A stretch of DNA of 64,000 nucleotides. It comes from Ceratodon purpureus. Lineage: Eukaryota; Streptophyta; Bryopsida; Pseudoditrichales; Ditrichaceae. Of the stretch, positions 10,990 through 22,401 are shown one piece after another (position 1 is the stretch's first letter; every line of letters begins with the position of its first letter). The notes beneath the pieces are model-generated. The model was not told the DNA's origin. It worked only from the letters and a program-made list of their open reading frames with translations, and ran no database searches. The stretch covers positions 106,303,281-106,367,280 of the forward strand of contig CM026426.1 in assembly GCA_014871385.1 (NCBI GenBank), written 5' to 3'. The translations under genes were made by a program, and so were the position numbers.

Positions 10990-12476
10990 AAATTTACAGA
11001 GGAAAATTTTTCAGAAATGCCTTCATGCAACCTGGCGGAAACTGTCCACAACAAATGGCTCCAAGCTTTAGGGAACAACGGCCAAGATTTGTATGTTGCT
11101 ACTGTGGACGACTCTTTCCGTGCATGTCTATAGGTCGTCAACTTTTACCAGTTCCTGAAAGGTGAGGTATGCGGCACAGGACCATCCAAGAAGGAACTCA
11201 AGCTAAGGAACGCTGAACGCCGGGCTAAGCAGACAAGGAACCCTATACTTCTAGAGGACGCGATGTTAGAGATGCCTGGTGCACATGAGTTTTGCACACG
11301 ACTTCCTCACATGGCAAGAGAAGAAGTGTTTGGCTCTGTCAAGCGGAAGGCAGACCTTCCCATTAGAGCTGAAGAAGAATCACATCGTCCGGACAAGGTA
11401 AACTACTCTCGTCCTAAAGGTTTAGGACGTGCTGTCAGGGCTCGCAATATGCCAATGCCTGTCATTGTGGAAGATGACACTGAAGATGAGACTAAGGTAG
11501 TTGAAATTCAACCTACGGCAACAATATCTCAGGATACCCCATCATCACCGGTGAACGAGAAGGGGGTTCGACATGTCAATGCAGTTGAAGAAACCAAGGT
11601 AAATGTCAAGGAGTGGCACATTTTGAGACTGCTCAAGACTTCCACCAAGTGTTGTTATGCACAGAGAGCAGTTATGAAAAAGAAGTGTATCGAGAAGATT
11701 GTAAGGGGTGCTAATTCAACTGCAGCACCTACCTACACCGGAGTCTGGACCAACATATGCACGAACACATCTGAGAGTACGGAGATCTTCTGCTTTGACA
11801 TCGAGAGGTGTGTAAAGGGTACGAGATGCAAGTGGGTTGCCAAATACTCTAGGGACCAAGAGATGCCTCCAATTCCAGAGGTTTGGCCGGTGAAGCTAGG
11901 TACAAACCTAAATCTCACAGAAATTCGAGCACTTGAAGCGGCAGGGTTTCAACTCCCGCAGAAGATTCCCGTCTCCCCGAGACGCCTCTTCTTTGGTGCC
12001 TTGCCTCTTACAAATCTTAGATCAGTGCCTGTTCCTGCAGAAGCTGACCGCTACCCTAGTGAGAGAGACAGCAAGATGGTGAAATGCATTGCCCTCGTCC
12101 AAATCTGGCGCAGCGCCTCTCAATGGGCTCATCCGACTCCATCAAAGCTCGCCTATGCTCCATCACTATGATACCTCACCAGGGCCATGGTTGCATCATC
12201 GGGCTGGATTCCGGCGTTGCTCCAGCCATCACACAGTACCACATCACCATCAGCTCCTACCCAGCTTGCACTTGCCCTGCATTCAGAAAGACCATGACGA
12301 AGTTTAGAGGACGGACGCAATTCTCTTATTGCAAGCACCTCTATTACATTCTACTGAAGGTCTGCAATCGTGACCCTGACGCCGATCTCTTCATCCATGC
12401 GCCCACTTTTAGTTTCAACGAGGTCAAGATAGTCTTAGAGATTGGAATCTTGACTCACCCTTTGATAAGAAAATAG
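10990..12476 (+). pseudogene. MULE transposase, second exon, decayed copy
   Basis: Homologous along its length to exon 2 of the intact transposase at 47397-48890: KFTEENFSEMP at the splice junction, SCNLAETVHNKWLQA, then RHVNAVEETKV, the Cys-rich stretch, EVWPVKLGTNLNLTEI and the C-terminal SWIM finger (CTCPAF ... YCKHLYYILLKV). Two lesions are visible: an in-frame TAG at 11131-11133 where the intact copy has CAG, and a one-base deletion near 12094 that shifts the last 130 codons. Low decay indicates a relatively young copy. MULE transposases excise and insert DNA in the nucleus; this fragment lacks the DDE core. Confidence 0.9.
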
Positions 12477-12714
12477 TAAGCAGAGTACTTTCCTGGACAG
12501 GTATTCACCTAGTGGACGGTGGTTTAGGGTGAGGCTAGGTCTTTGGTGATTGAATTTTTCCTTGTACTGAGTCAGCAATACAAATCTCGTATTGCCTATT
12601 TCAATACAAAGGTTTTGTCATTCACATTTATAACACTGTGTAACAATAGCATTCACTTTTGACAAGTGGCCTTAGTACATCGTATCCACTATGAGTTCGA
12701 CTGTCCCAATGCCA

Positions 12715-12978
12715 TCAATAAATATGAAATGCCATTTTATTCTTTGAACTTATTGCATTTAGGTATCTCCTTGCATTTTCAACATAATTACGAACCTTCG
12801 GCTGTACTACAGGACAAGCTACGTCTACGTTCACTATTTGATCCCCACTTGGCACTTGTCGTAGGTGGAGACGTTTCAACAATGAACGAGCTACACTCTT
12901 TCCTCGCAATGCTTCCCTAGAATAAGTCCCCGGTGGAATCTTCTCAACCTTGGAATATGCATGAGTTGGCAAGGGCAC
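12715..12978 (-). pseudogene. MULE accessory gene, partial copy
   Basis: An 87-residue minus-strand frame, convergent to the transposase fragment. It shares HAYSKVEKIPPGTYSRE, a basic LLKR segment and VACPVVQ with the 150-residue accessory gene at 49145-49597. Its N-terminal part is missing. The recurrence of this gene downstream of the transposase in a second copy shows it belongs to the element. Function unknown. Confidence 0.75.
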
Positions 12979-13435
12979 AACCGACTCCTCTTCAAGTAGT
13001 ACGAGACAACTTGGCCCTTCTCACTACAACAAATCCAGCCCAGTGTGACTAGTTGTAAATCAGCCCGTGTGACCGCGAAGTCACATCAGTTATTAGTTTA
13101 ATCAAAATGCAGTCACGATAGAGTCTAGTCATGGACTGTTCATCTGATCATTTTTTTGAGGACCTGGGTAGGAACGTCTTCAGAAACGGGCCATATGTTC
13201 CCCAGCACTGTTTCCATAGTCATGCTTTGAGTGCTTACTATCTGAAGTCATACTAACATAGTCATATGGTTTCGGTATTAGATTCTTCTATGACTGTGTT
13301 TCGTAAGAAATTTCATTTGAGTGACTGCATGTCGTCGACTCGTCAAGGAGTCATTCCTCTCACTAATCGTAGTCATTTATTACAATCAAGTAACTCGAAG
13401 AAATCTTCTACTCGAGGCCTCAATGGGTAAGTGCT

Positions 13436-13890
13436 TGGTAAAGGGAGGATTTAATCACTAAACCCTTGCCTTCACAACCCCATCAAAATCCAACAAAACC
13501 CAACTAAACTAAGTGCTCCAAACCCTCATAGAATGCTAGAAATGTACAATACAAGTGCAAAAAGAGGTCAAAACTGCATAAAATGGGTCAAAACAGCCCC
13601 AAAACATGGTACAGCAGCTCCTACAGCTCTCAGACCTCTCTAACTCTACCTGCTCTAGTGTAGAATGATCTCCCAAAACCCTAAACCTGCCTCTTAAACA
13701 GTCTGAAAACGGACAAAATCATCCAGTCGGCTTCGTCAGAGTTCATCAAGTCGGCTCCGACAGAGTTCATCCAGCCGACTGACAAAGTTCATTTGCAGGA
13801 ACTGGATGACTGTCGGGACACTTCCTAGATGAAACTGAGAGGGGACTGGATGGGGTTAAAGGGAGAGACCAGTTGGGTCTCTGGTTAACA
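13436..13890 (-). repeat. 3' LTR of TR-GAG element
   Basis: 455 bases, starting TGGTAAAGGG and ending GGTTAACA on the plus strand. Nearly identical to 18416-18893. Contains short internal repeats of a GTCGGCT...AGAGTTCATC unit near 13720-13790, one unit fewer than the other LTR. Confidence 0.9.
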
Positions 13891-14528
13891 TTATCCACTT
13901 CTTCTGGTAGTTTTGCCCTCATAATGCATGGAGACTAAGAGAGAGGGTGGTAAATGGAAAGAAGGCTAAGCGGCTTGCAGTAAAAAAAATTGACTATACT
14001 AGTAAATGGTGGAGAAGAAAACTACTCCTTGGTATCAAACACATGGAACCCCTTCCTAACTAGCAGTGATGCTAGCTGCTGCCTTGAAGTCGTCCATTGG
14101 TGGTGTCACTCTTCCTTAGGCCCATTGGTGGAGCTTAAGTTTGAAACAATCCGCTCTATAGAATTTGGCTGTGTAAAACTCAGCTTCGTAAAATGGTGTT
14201 AAGTAGAACTAGCTAGGTGGGTATAAAAATTTTGTAGGTTTCTCTTTAGATCTAGACAGTAAACTAGCCTTTTAAGGGTGAAGCTAAATCACCCTTTAAC
14301 AGTCGGCTCGCATGCACTTGCTCGGAACACTTGACTCTTCAAGTACTCTGTGAGAGTAGGGGCCACTGCCAACAGTTGTCCTAACCATATTGTAATGGGG
14401 GTCTCCAGGATTTGACGGCTAATCTCCTGCACCAAAGCTTCGAGCTGGGTTCCGGGAAGACTCTCCATATTTGTATCAGGCGCCTTCTTTGGGATATCCT
14501 CTAGACAATCAGGGTTAATAAAACCAAT

Positions 14529-17211
14529 TTAGTGACCATTCAAAGTTGGTGCCGTAGGTGCGTTGGCATCCAAGTTGGTTGTTGTGGCCCCTTCAAGCTT
14601 CTCTTGTGCCTCTTTGTCTTCCAACGGAAGGCCCACCTCCAGTCTTGCTGCTCTGGTTGGAGAAACTGCCACCTCAGATGGCTCTTGCACTTCCAGCTCC
14701 TCCACTTCCAGCTCTTGCAGTTCCACATTATTAACACCCACAGTATCACTACCAAGTTTTCTAGATGCCACAAACTGCTCAAACCTCAACTTGTAAGGAA
14801 GGTTGCGCATTTGATGGTCGGTCTCGTTGCAAATAAAGCAAGTATCGATATGACCATAGCCATCATGCTGGTACCCTCCAGGTCGACTGTCAACAAGTCG
14901 GCTGTTAATAGGTCGACTAGAGTTGCTGTCGTGTTGCTGAGCAGTTACTTCATCGACCCCCACAATCGGTGTACCTTCAGGTCATGGAAGTCTATTCTTC
15001 GGGTTGGCTGGGTTGAAAAAATAGTAAGCATCGTCATGGCTGTATTTCTTGCAGACTGTGCAATACCTCCCACTATCTGACTTTGTTGCCTCCGCCTGAG
15101 CTGGTAAGGTAGTCGGATGTCTAGTAGTCGGCTCTCAATGCCGGGCTTGAAAGCACAGTTCCTCCCTTAAGGCATTGATGCATTGGGCTTCAGAGCGCCG
15201 AGCTACCTCCTGCAAATCAGTCATAGTGTTGGCTGTATAGGCACTTGTAGTGACCTCAGGTAGTCCAGCAGGCCTGCCCTGAAGTAGGTCAGCTTGAAGC
15301 CTTCTCCAACATCTATTTGCAAACACCTGATCAGGTTTGTAAACCTCTCATAATAGTCTTGAACCTTCTCCCCCTCACCTTGTTTGAAGGTCCTTAGAGT
15401 CATGAACACAAGTTCATCAGAATCATGCTCCCTAAACCGCATCTTGAACGCCTCCTTCGCCTCCTCCCAAGTACAATTGGGGTGATGATCCAGCCAATCA
15501 TCAAACCAAGTCTGGGCCTTATCAACAAGGGTTGTTCCAAAGAGGAGGATGATGACAATCTCATCTGTCATTCCATTGTAACAAACACACTTGTCAAAAT
15601 GCCTTAGGTGAGCATCAGGGTTAGTTCCCTCCTTGTATGCTCGGTACGGCAATTGCTTCCGCTCTGCACTGACTGGTGGCCTTGGAGGAGCTAACTTAAA
15701 GTCGGCTGTGCGCACTATTGGTACTACAGAGGGACATCCTGCCAAAGTGGCCGGATAAGTCGTCTGTATTTTAGTGGCAGTCGGCACTGCCCGGTCGGCT
15801 CGCGAAAGATCACCAAAACTATAGCCTCGAGGTGCTGGAGTAGGCCGAGCATCCAGTGATTGGGCTATATCAATTGGACCAGGTATTGAGTCTCCAACAG
15901 TTGGCTAAGCTGATTGCCCAAGATACCATACTGACTGAGTTGGCTGTAGCGCGTCGTACACATCACTTGTCCGGTTGCCCAAATATCCAGAAAACTTGTG
16001 TGGTGTCAAGGTCGGCTCTGCAAGCAATGGTCTTGAAACGCTCCTGCCCACAGTTGACTCTAAATGAAAGGTAGATAAATCAGGCGGCCTTGCTGGTATC
16101 TCTCCAATGTGCTCACACTCCTGCCTCCTTTGTTCCTCCTTCCATCAATCCTCGATTTGAGTATCCTCATGCTGCTCTCGTTTGAGCCGTTCTTGTTCCC
16201 TCTGTTGGGTAGCCAACTGCTGTGCCGCCAAGTGTTGCGCTGCCGACTGCTGAGCTGCCAACTCCTGTGCTGCTAATCTCTGCATTGCTTCTTCAACACG
16301 GCGGTCAAAGTCGGCCTCCTGTGGTGTTGGATTCTTCTCTGGCCACTGTGGTTCTGTATGCCAGTGGTGCACTGATGCAACTCTCAATTGTGCGCCTTGT
16401 TGCAAAGCCTCTAGCTGCATGAGGTACTTTCCTTGGGTCCGGCATGCCTTGGTTGTGACTTACTTGGTGTTGCCAGGCCCTTTCCTTCTTGGCCAGTAAG
16501 TCCGCTGCAAAGGCCTCCAGTGCCCATTGGTCCTCTTCTTCCAGCTTCCATCCCGACTGCAATCGAAATTCATCCAAGAAGTGAACATTCCTCCCAGGTA
16601 TACTGTCTTGGTGGTTCATTGGCCCATGCTCTTGAGCTAATCAACTCTTGGTTTCTTCCAACGTCTGCCTTAAGTTCTGAAATGCGGTTGGCAGCGTCAC
16701 TAGGGTTTTTGGCAGATGCCCCGGAGATACAGGTCGGCTGTGTAGCCAGGTGGTTCCGCTTCTATGTTGGCTCTACCAGTGACTGTGCTTGGCCACTATT
16801 TCGGCTCCGAATGACCTCCTGTGTCTGACGTCTCTCCTCCCAGAATGTGTTGTAGTCATCCACTGTAGGGTAGAAGTCCCCCCTGAATGACGCAGTCCTT
16901 CTCTTGTCCTCATATCTCCAAGGAATGTTGGCTTGATCGTGATGACTGTTCAGTCTATCCCCTTTTTTGAATTGCCTTCCCTCTTCAAATTGGCTCTCCT
17001 GTGTACTTCCATCTGATGGTGAAATGTCATTTTCAACCTCCATGTCAATGAGTGTACCTTCCTGCATAGCTGCACTGCCTTGTGAGCTAAGTCGGTTGCG
17101 TACCTCAGGTGATGTCGACTCTACTGTCTGCTCCTCATGTTGCAGCCAGCGTTTGTACCTCTCCATGGCTTGTTGCTCAGCTTGCACATCGTTCGATTCA
17201 CCTTCCTCCAT
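14529..17211 (-). pseudogene. Retrotransposon gag, broken
   Basis: Minus-strand coding remnants read from 17211 to 14529 in several frames. The first segment is acidic (SQGSAAMQEGTLIDMEVEND). A Gln/Ala coiled-coil stretch (AAQ-rich) lies at 16160-16300. The capsid domain at 15787-15221 is recognisable as retrotrans_gag (AHLRHFDKCV, WFDDWLDHHPNCTWEEAKEA, FKQGEGEKVQDYYERFTNLI). A zinc-knuckle-like CFICNETDH follows near 14850, lacking the last Cys. Frameshifts and stops separate the parts. Gag would build the virus-like particle of the retrotransposon. Confidence 0.85.
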
Positions 17212-18415
17212 GGGTGTGAACGGCTGATACTGTCAGTCGGCTGCGTTCAGTTGGCTGTATGTTCTTCCTAGTGTAGGCGGCTGTTACTCCCTGTTTGCTG
17301 TGGTCGGCTCTCTTTGGCCTCCTCCAATCAGTCAGCTACCAATACTTGGCTCCTTCCCTTACGTTTTTGTACCCCCTGCCACTTTAGCACTCATCGACCC
17401 AACACTTGGCTGTGTGGCATAATTAGTGCTTACAGACACTTCTTTTTAGCAAATAGGAACAGACCAAGGCAATACTGCAAAATTGCCCCTAACTAGTTCT
17501 TATCCCCTTTTTTCACACTGTACTGACCTTTAGAAAATCCAGTCCAATGATTACAATGCTAGTTACAGTTCTGACAATACTTGAAACAGAAATCACTCTG
17601 AATCTATCCAAATGCACTCAGCAACCCAAATTACCAGACTATTCTGACATGTGCCAACCTCAGGTCCAGGTCCCAAATGTCACCCGACGTCTCCAAAAAC
17701 GACGTCCCAGTGCCGACCTAGATCCCCAAATTGAGGTCCGCAGAGCCGACTGAGGTCCCAAATTGAGGTCCTCAAATTCAAAATTCAAAATTCAAATTTT
17801 TAAGATCCTAAATTTTGGATCTGAAATTTGAAATTTGAATTCCTAAAATTTTGGATTACTTACCTTTCGCCCCTTTTTACATTGGGAATACAAATCTGTC
17901 TTGTAGCAGCCCTATCCCCTTTTTCGCTCTTGAACTGCCCTCAATTCACAGGGATTGACGCCAAGGCAAATCTGGCCCTCCACCTCCTCACAGCATCTGC
18001 GCCCACCAGCCTGCAATAAAGCCGCCTCTGCTGCTACTGCTCCCTGGACACGTGCTGGACTGCCACCGTCACTACACCAATGTTTCCACCTTTGAAAACA
18101 CGTGAAACTCTTTGGCCGCCATTGCCCTCTCTACTGCAACAGTCTTGCCGGACTTCAAGTGTCTTGGGACCCTGCCAGTGGCTAGACAGCACTCTGCCGA
18201 TCGATTCTAACACTATAGTGACTCCCCACACCCTGCCAGTAACTGTTCAGCACCTCGGAATTATAATAACAGCGGTTCAGCACCCCTAAACACTCTTGAC
18301 AAACACTGCTGCACCTCAGCAAACCTAAAGTGTGTACTTCAGGACCTCTCTAGTGTGTGGAACAGCCTACAACCAGCTGGAGATCACATGGTACGAACTA
18401 AAGCATGGTCGCCAA

Positions 18416-18893
18416 TGGTAAAGGGAGGATTTAACCACTAAACCCTTGCCTTCACAACCCCATCAAAACCCAACAAAACCCAACTAAACTAAGTGCTCCA
18501 AACCCTCATAGAATGCTAGAAATGTACAATACAAGTGCAAAAAGAGGTCAAAACTGCATAAAATGGGTCAAAACAGCGCCAAAACATGGTACGGTAGCTC
18601 CTAACAACTCTCAGACCTCTCTGACTCTACCTGATCTAGTGTAGAATGATCTCCCAAAACCCTGAACCTGCCTCTTAAACCGTCTGAAAACGAACAGAAT
18701 CATCTAGTCGGCTTCGTCAGAGTTCATCAAGTCGGCTCCGACAGAGTTCATCCAGCCGACTGATAGAGTTCATCCAGCCAACTGACAGAGTTCATCCGCA
18801 GGAAGTAGATGACTGTCGGTACACTTCCTGGATGAAACTGAGAGGGGACTGGGTGGGGTTAAAGGGAGGGACCGGTTGGGTCTCCGGTTAACA
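18416..18893 (-). repeat. 5' LTR of TR-GAG element
   Basis: 478 bases, TG...CA ended, near identical to 13436-13890. In element orientation (minus strand) it lies upstream of gag. The sequence just inside (ttggcgaccatgc on the minus strand) is the expected primer-binding position, but the tRNA was not identified. Confidence 0.9.
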
Positions 18894-18898
18894 ATGCT

Positions 18899-21800
18899 GT
18901 AAAGTTGGGGTAGGTCCATCATCTTCATCTGCAAGTACATACTAGACATTTATATTCACAGAATTACAATCACTAGATATTTAGAATACAACTTTAAAAA
19001 AAGAATACCTGTTTGCATGAGATGCACCATATATTATGACTCCACTTTCTCTACCTTCCTACTTAGGGTTTCCAGATGCATGAAGATTGCTTGTACTATT
19101 AATCATGCTATAAATTTCCATCACTCACAATTGAACCCTTATAAATTGCCTCCCCATATTATTTCGAGCAGTTACACTGATCGCCAACAGAATGTAGTCA
19201 TGTTGAGAGTCATATAGACAATTTCCTTTACTTATTCTGGTCATTGGTTTGTGTATGACTCGATGTTGTAATAAAGTTGATTTAAGTGACTATGTGTAGT
19301 CATGTAGTCATTACCTTGACTAATAACAGTCATATATTTTGATTCAAGGCATTGCACTATGAACATTTTAAAAAACCAAATGCTAATTAGTGCCAAAGAG
19401 AATAAAATTTGTTACTCTTTAGTTTTCTATTATTGTAAGTTTATATGTATATATAAAACTACAATTCTACCAAGTGAACCAGATAACCCGTAAGTAATCA
19501 ATGTCGTTACCGTTCCCAAATTTTCATGAATGATGGATTAAATATTAATCCAGATATAATTGAATTCACAGTGCTCACAACAACAAGTCTTATAGTACCA
19601 CAAGATTTCCATTGTTTCTCTTCTATGTTTTTTTCTTAATTTTTGGTTTCCGTTTTGGTAAAAAAATTCTCTACATTCTTCCTCAATTTCTTCTTCAATT
19701 TGAAGGGAAAATTTGGACTTCAAAATTTATGCTCAATTTCGTCGTCATTGTTTTACATTTACGCCGCAATATATTCGTGCATGCAAGGACTACAATTTTT
19801 ATAAATTATTTATCCGAGCTATATACTGTAAACCCTCCAAAACTTCCATAAAACCATCACACGCTTCCAACAAACCCAATTGAAAGACAAACACCACTAA
19901 CAACGGATACCAAAATTGTCCTCTAAGTATTCTTCTAAACTGCAACCTCAAAGTACTCCTCAACACCTCTTACTTTCAACAATCATCTAAGAGAAAGAGT
20001 GAGAGAGCTCAAAAAATAAGAGGCTGACGGTTGGCCGCCCTTAATATTTCCAACCCTTACCCTAAACAAGAAAGGGGGCAAGGTCCACCTTGGCCACATG
20101 TCTCTTCTATGTTTTTTTCATAAATTTATGTTTCTATTTCGGTAAAAAATATCTTCACATTCTTCCTTAATTTCTTCTTCAATTTGAAGGGAAAATTTAG
20201 ACTTCAAAATTTGTGTTCAGTTCTGTCCTCAATGTTTTACAATTTCCAGTCCGCAATATATTCGTCTATCCGAGGACTACGATTTTTATAAATTATTTAT
20301 TCGAGTTATATACTATAAACTAGTCATGTACCTCTATTATGTAGTGATATATTAATCTAGATATGATGTAGATTAGACGTATAGACTTTAAGATATGATG
20401 TAGATTAGACGTATAGAGTTTAAGATATGATGGTGAAATGTTCATTGCACACATATTATGAAATGTTCATTGTACACATATTTTTATAAATTGTTTATTC
20501 GAGTTATATCCTATAAACAAGTCATGTATCTCTAACTGGAACTAGTCATCTACACTATGGCGGTGCACAATCAAAATGCAGGGCAACTAAAAATGTAATT
20601 ACCATTAACATTCCACTTCAGCCACATTTTGAGATCATATTGGTCTCCACAGAGTCATATTCCACGTCAACACGTATTACAAAGTTGGCGTATACAAGAG
20701 GATCGACCCACTCCTTCCTTGCGTAGATCTCGCAAAAGTAGTTCTCTGCAATGGCAAACGTTCCATACAATGGCAGAATCATTTGTTGTTATGAGAAATG
20801 AGGCATTGCATACTTAATTTTTGTTTGTTAAATTGATAAAAAATATGGATCATACAGAGAGTCAAATTTCAATCTTAAATCAGTGTTTCTATGACTAGAA
20901 TAAAGAACTCGGACATTACAACACCAGGAGTACAATAGATTCATACAATTCAAAATTAATGTTAGCAGTACTTTGTTAAAAATAAATAAAAGGAAATGAA
21001 TAATTAGAAAAAATGAAATAGAGGAAAAAACTTGATAAATAGAAATAAATTCGAAATAGTTAGGACAGTACAAAAGCGATATTCTATGTTTTAAATTCAT
21101 ATAATTTGATTTTCATTTGGAAAAACATTTAGTAATGTACATTTCTTAATTATTGGGAATTTTATATACCCTCAAACTATAATATTGTAGAGAAGGATAA
21201 GAAAATAATGAATAATTGCGTTCGTTAAATTCCCCTACTTTCACCGAACTATGTATGAAATGTTATTCCATATTTAATTGAATTGAGAGACTCACAAGAG
21301 CAAATTTTATAGTACCATAAAACTTAAGCAGAATATAAAATATCATTATTATTATTTTTTAATTATACTATTGAGTTTCACACAATTTATTTAATTAGAT
21401 ATATAAAAATGTGTACATAAATATGTCTACAAATTTTTCCTATTTTAAAAAGAATTAGAGCTTCATTATGTGAATCAAGATTTTAAGAACATATTGAAAT
21501 TCTTTAATGAGTTTAATTTACTTCCACTTCAACTATGTTTTGGTAATTTGAGGATTTCATATTCATATCACGTTCTATGAGCATACATTATTTGTTGGTT
21601 TAGGTACTATGTTTTTCTAAATTAATTACGTTTAATAGTTAAACGTAAAATAAACATATGGTCGATGAATAGTATTTACATATTTTTAACTTGTAGAATG
21701 TACTAACTTTTCATACTCGTTTTAGGAATACATACTAATAATCGAGTGAGCACATATTAAATAAAATAAAACCTCGGTCTAAGGAAATCTAATTCCAAAT

Positions 21801-21974
21801 TCAGTTTCCATTTGAAGATCATGACATAACTTCCACTTTGATTCATAATTCATTGACTTGTACACATGTAATTTTATTTTAATGAATATTTTGAATTCTG
21901 TTTCTATATTGCAATGAAAATTATTTAAGATTCTTACAATTCCGACCTATATTTTGAAGGCGCCTCTAGTTCTG
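18899..21974. other. AT-rich interior of CACTA element, no intact gene
   Basis: No coding domain recognised. Contains AGTCA-type repeats at 19190-19340, a pair of about 220-base direct repeats (19610-19830 and 20098-20320), and two short tandem duplications at 20340-20470 (a ~38-base unit with gatgtagattagacgtata and a ~27-base unit with gaaatgttcattg). From 20830 to 21970 it is strongly AT-rich with nothing recognisable. Confidence 0.5.
19610..20320. repeat. Pair of ~220-base diverged direct repeats
   Basis: 19610-19830 and 20098-20320 share tctcttctatgtttttttc, cttcaatttgaagggaaaat, cgcaatatattcgt and ttttataaattatttat in the same order, with scattered differences. A third partial copy of the last 50 bases is at 20477-20525. 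They could be subterminal repeats of the CACTA element or remnants of LTRs or MITEs. Confidence 0.65.
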
Positions 21975-22395
21975 TAGTCATGTGGATAGTTTTCTTTACT
22001 AAAATTGGCAATGACTGCAAAGTAACATAGTCACGTGGACAGTTTTCTCTACTAAAACTGTTGTTAAAGTTGCAAAATAACATAGTCATGTGGACGGTTT
22101 TCTTTACTCAATGTGGTAATAATATTCCAAAGTAACATAGTAATGTGGACAGTTTTCTTTACTAAAATTGGCAATGATTGCAAAGTAACATAGTCATGTG
22201 GGCAATTTTCTCTACTAGAAATGTTACTAAAGTTGCAAAGTAACATAGTCATGTGGACAGTTTTCTTATCCAAAATTGGTAATGATTGCAGAGTAATATA
22301 GTCATGTGGACACTTTGCATTACTAAAATTGTTAATAAAGTTGCAAAGTAACATAATCATGTGAACAGTTTTCTTTACTCAATGTGGTAATGAGT
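21975..22395. repeat. Tandem minisatellite with AGTCATGTGGACAGTTTTC core
   Basis: About nine copies of a ~48-base unit: agtcatgtggacagttttc, then ttactaaaattg, then a variable ~15-base spacer and gcaaagtaacat. Alternate units differ, giving a ~96-base higher-order period. It lies just 3' of the CACTA transposase (minus strand) and shares the AGTCA motif with the other subterminal blocks, so it is probably the transposase-binding subterminal array. Confidence 0.75.
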
Positions 22396-22401
22396 TGCAT
22401 T

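Larger units (their letters stand above)
10050..12978 (+). mobile_element. MULE relic 1: deletion derivative with left TIR, transposase 3' half and accessory gene
   Basis: The left end at 10050 (GGGGAAAGTT, then GCGAGCGG repeats from about 10064, then ctataaccgtgg near 10158) matches the left end of the 21.9-kb element at 28648. The interior carries only the second exon of the transposase (10990-12476, plus) and the convergent accessory gene (12715-12978, minus), in the same order and orientation as in the intact element. The first transposase exon and the whole ParB/methyltransferase-like gene are missing, so this is an internally deleted copy. The right end is lost; a CACTA terminus begins at 13022. 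Confidence 0.8.
13436..18893 (-). mobile_element. Gag-only LTR retrotransposon (TR-GAG type)
   Basis: Two direct repeats with TG...CA ends: 13436-13890 and 18416-18893. They are flanked by gtgct (13431-13435) and atgct (18894-18898), a 5-bp target duplication with one mismatch. The interior (13891-18415) encodes only gag-like protein on the minus strand. Only about 640 bases separate the gag end from the 3' LTR, so there is no room for pol and the element is non-autonomous. A purine-rich tract (agaagaagtgg, minus strand, near 13895) sits where a polypurine tract should be. The LTRs differ in length by about one 22-base internal repeat unit. Confidence 0.88.

Noticed and set aside
21975-22395. 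CRISPR-like array
   Set aside because: Repeats and intervening sequences all belong to one diverged tandem minisatellite, there are no unique spacers, and the context is a plant CACTA element.
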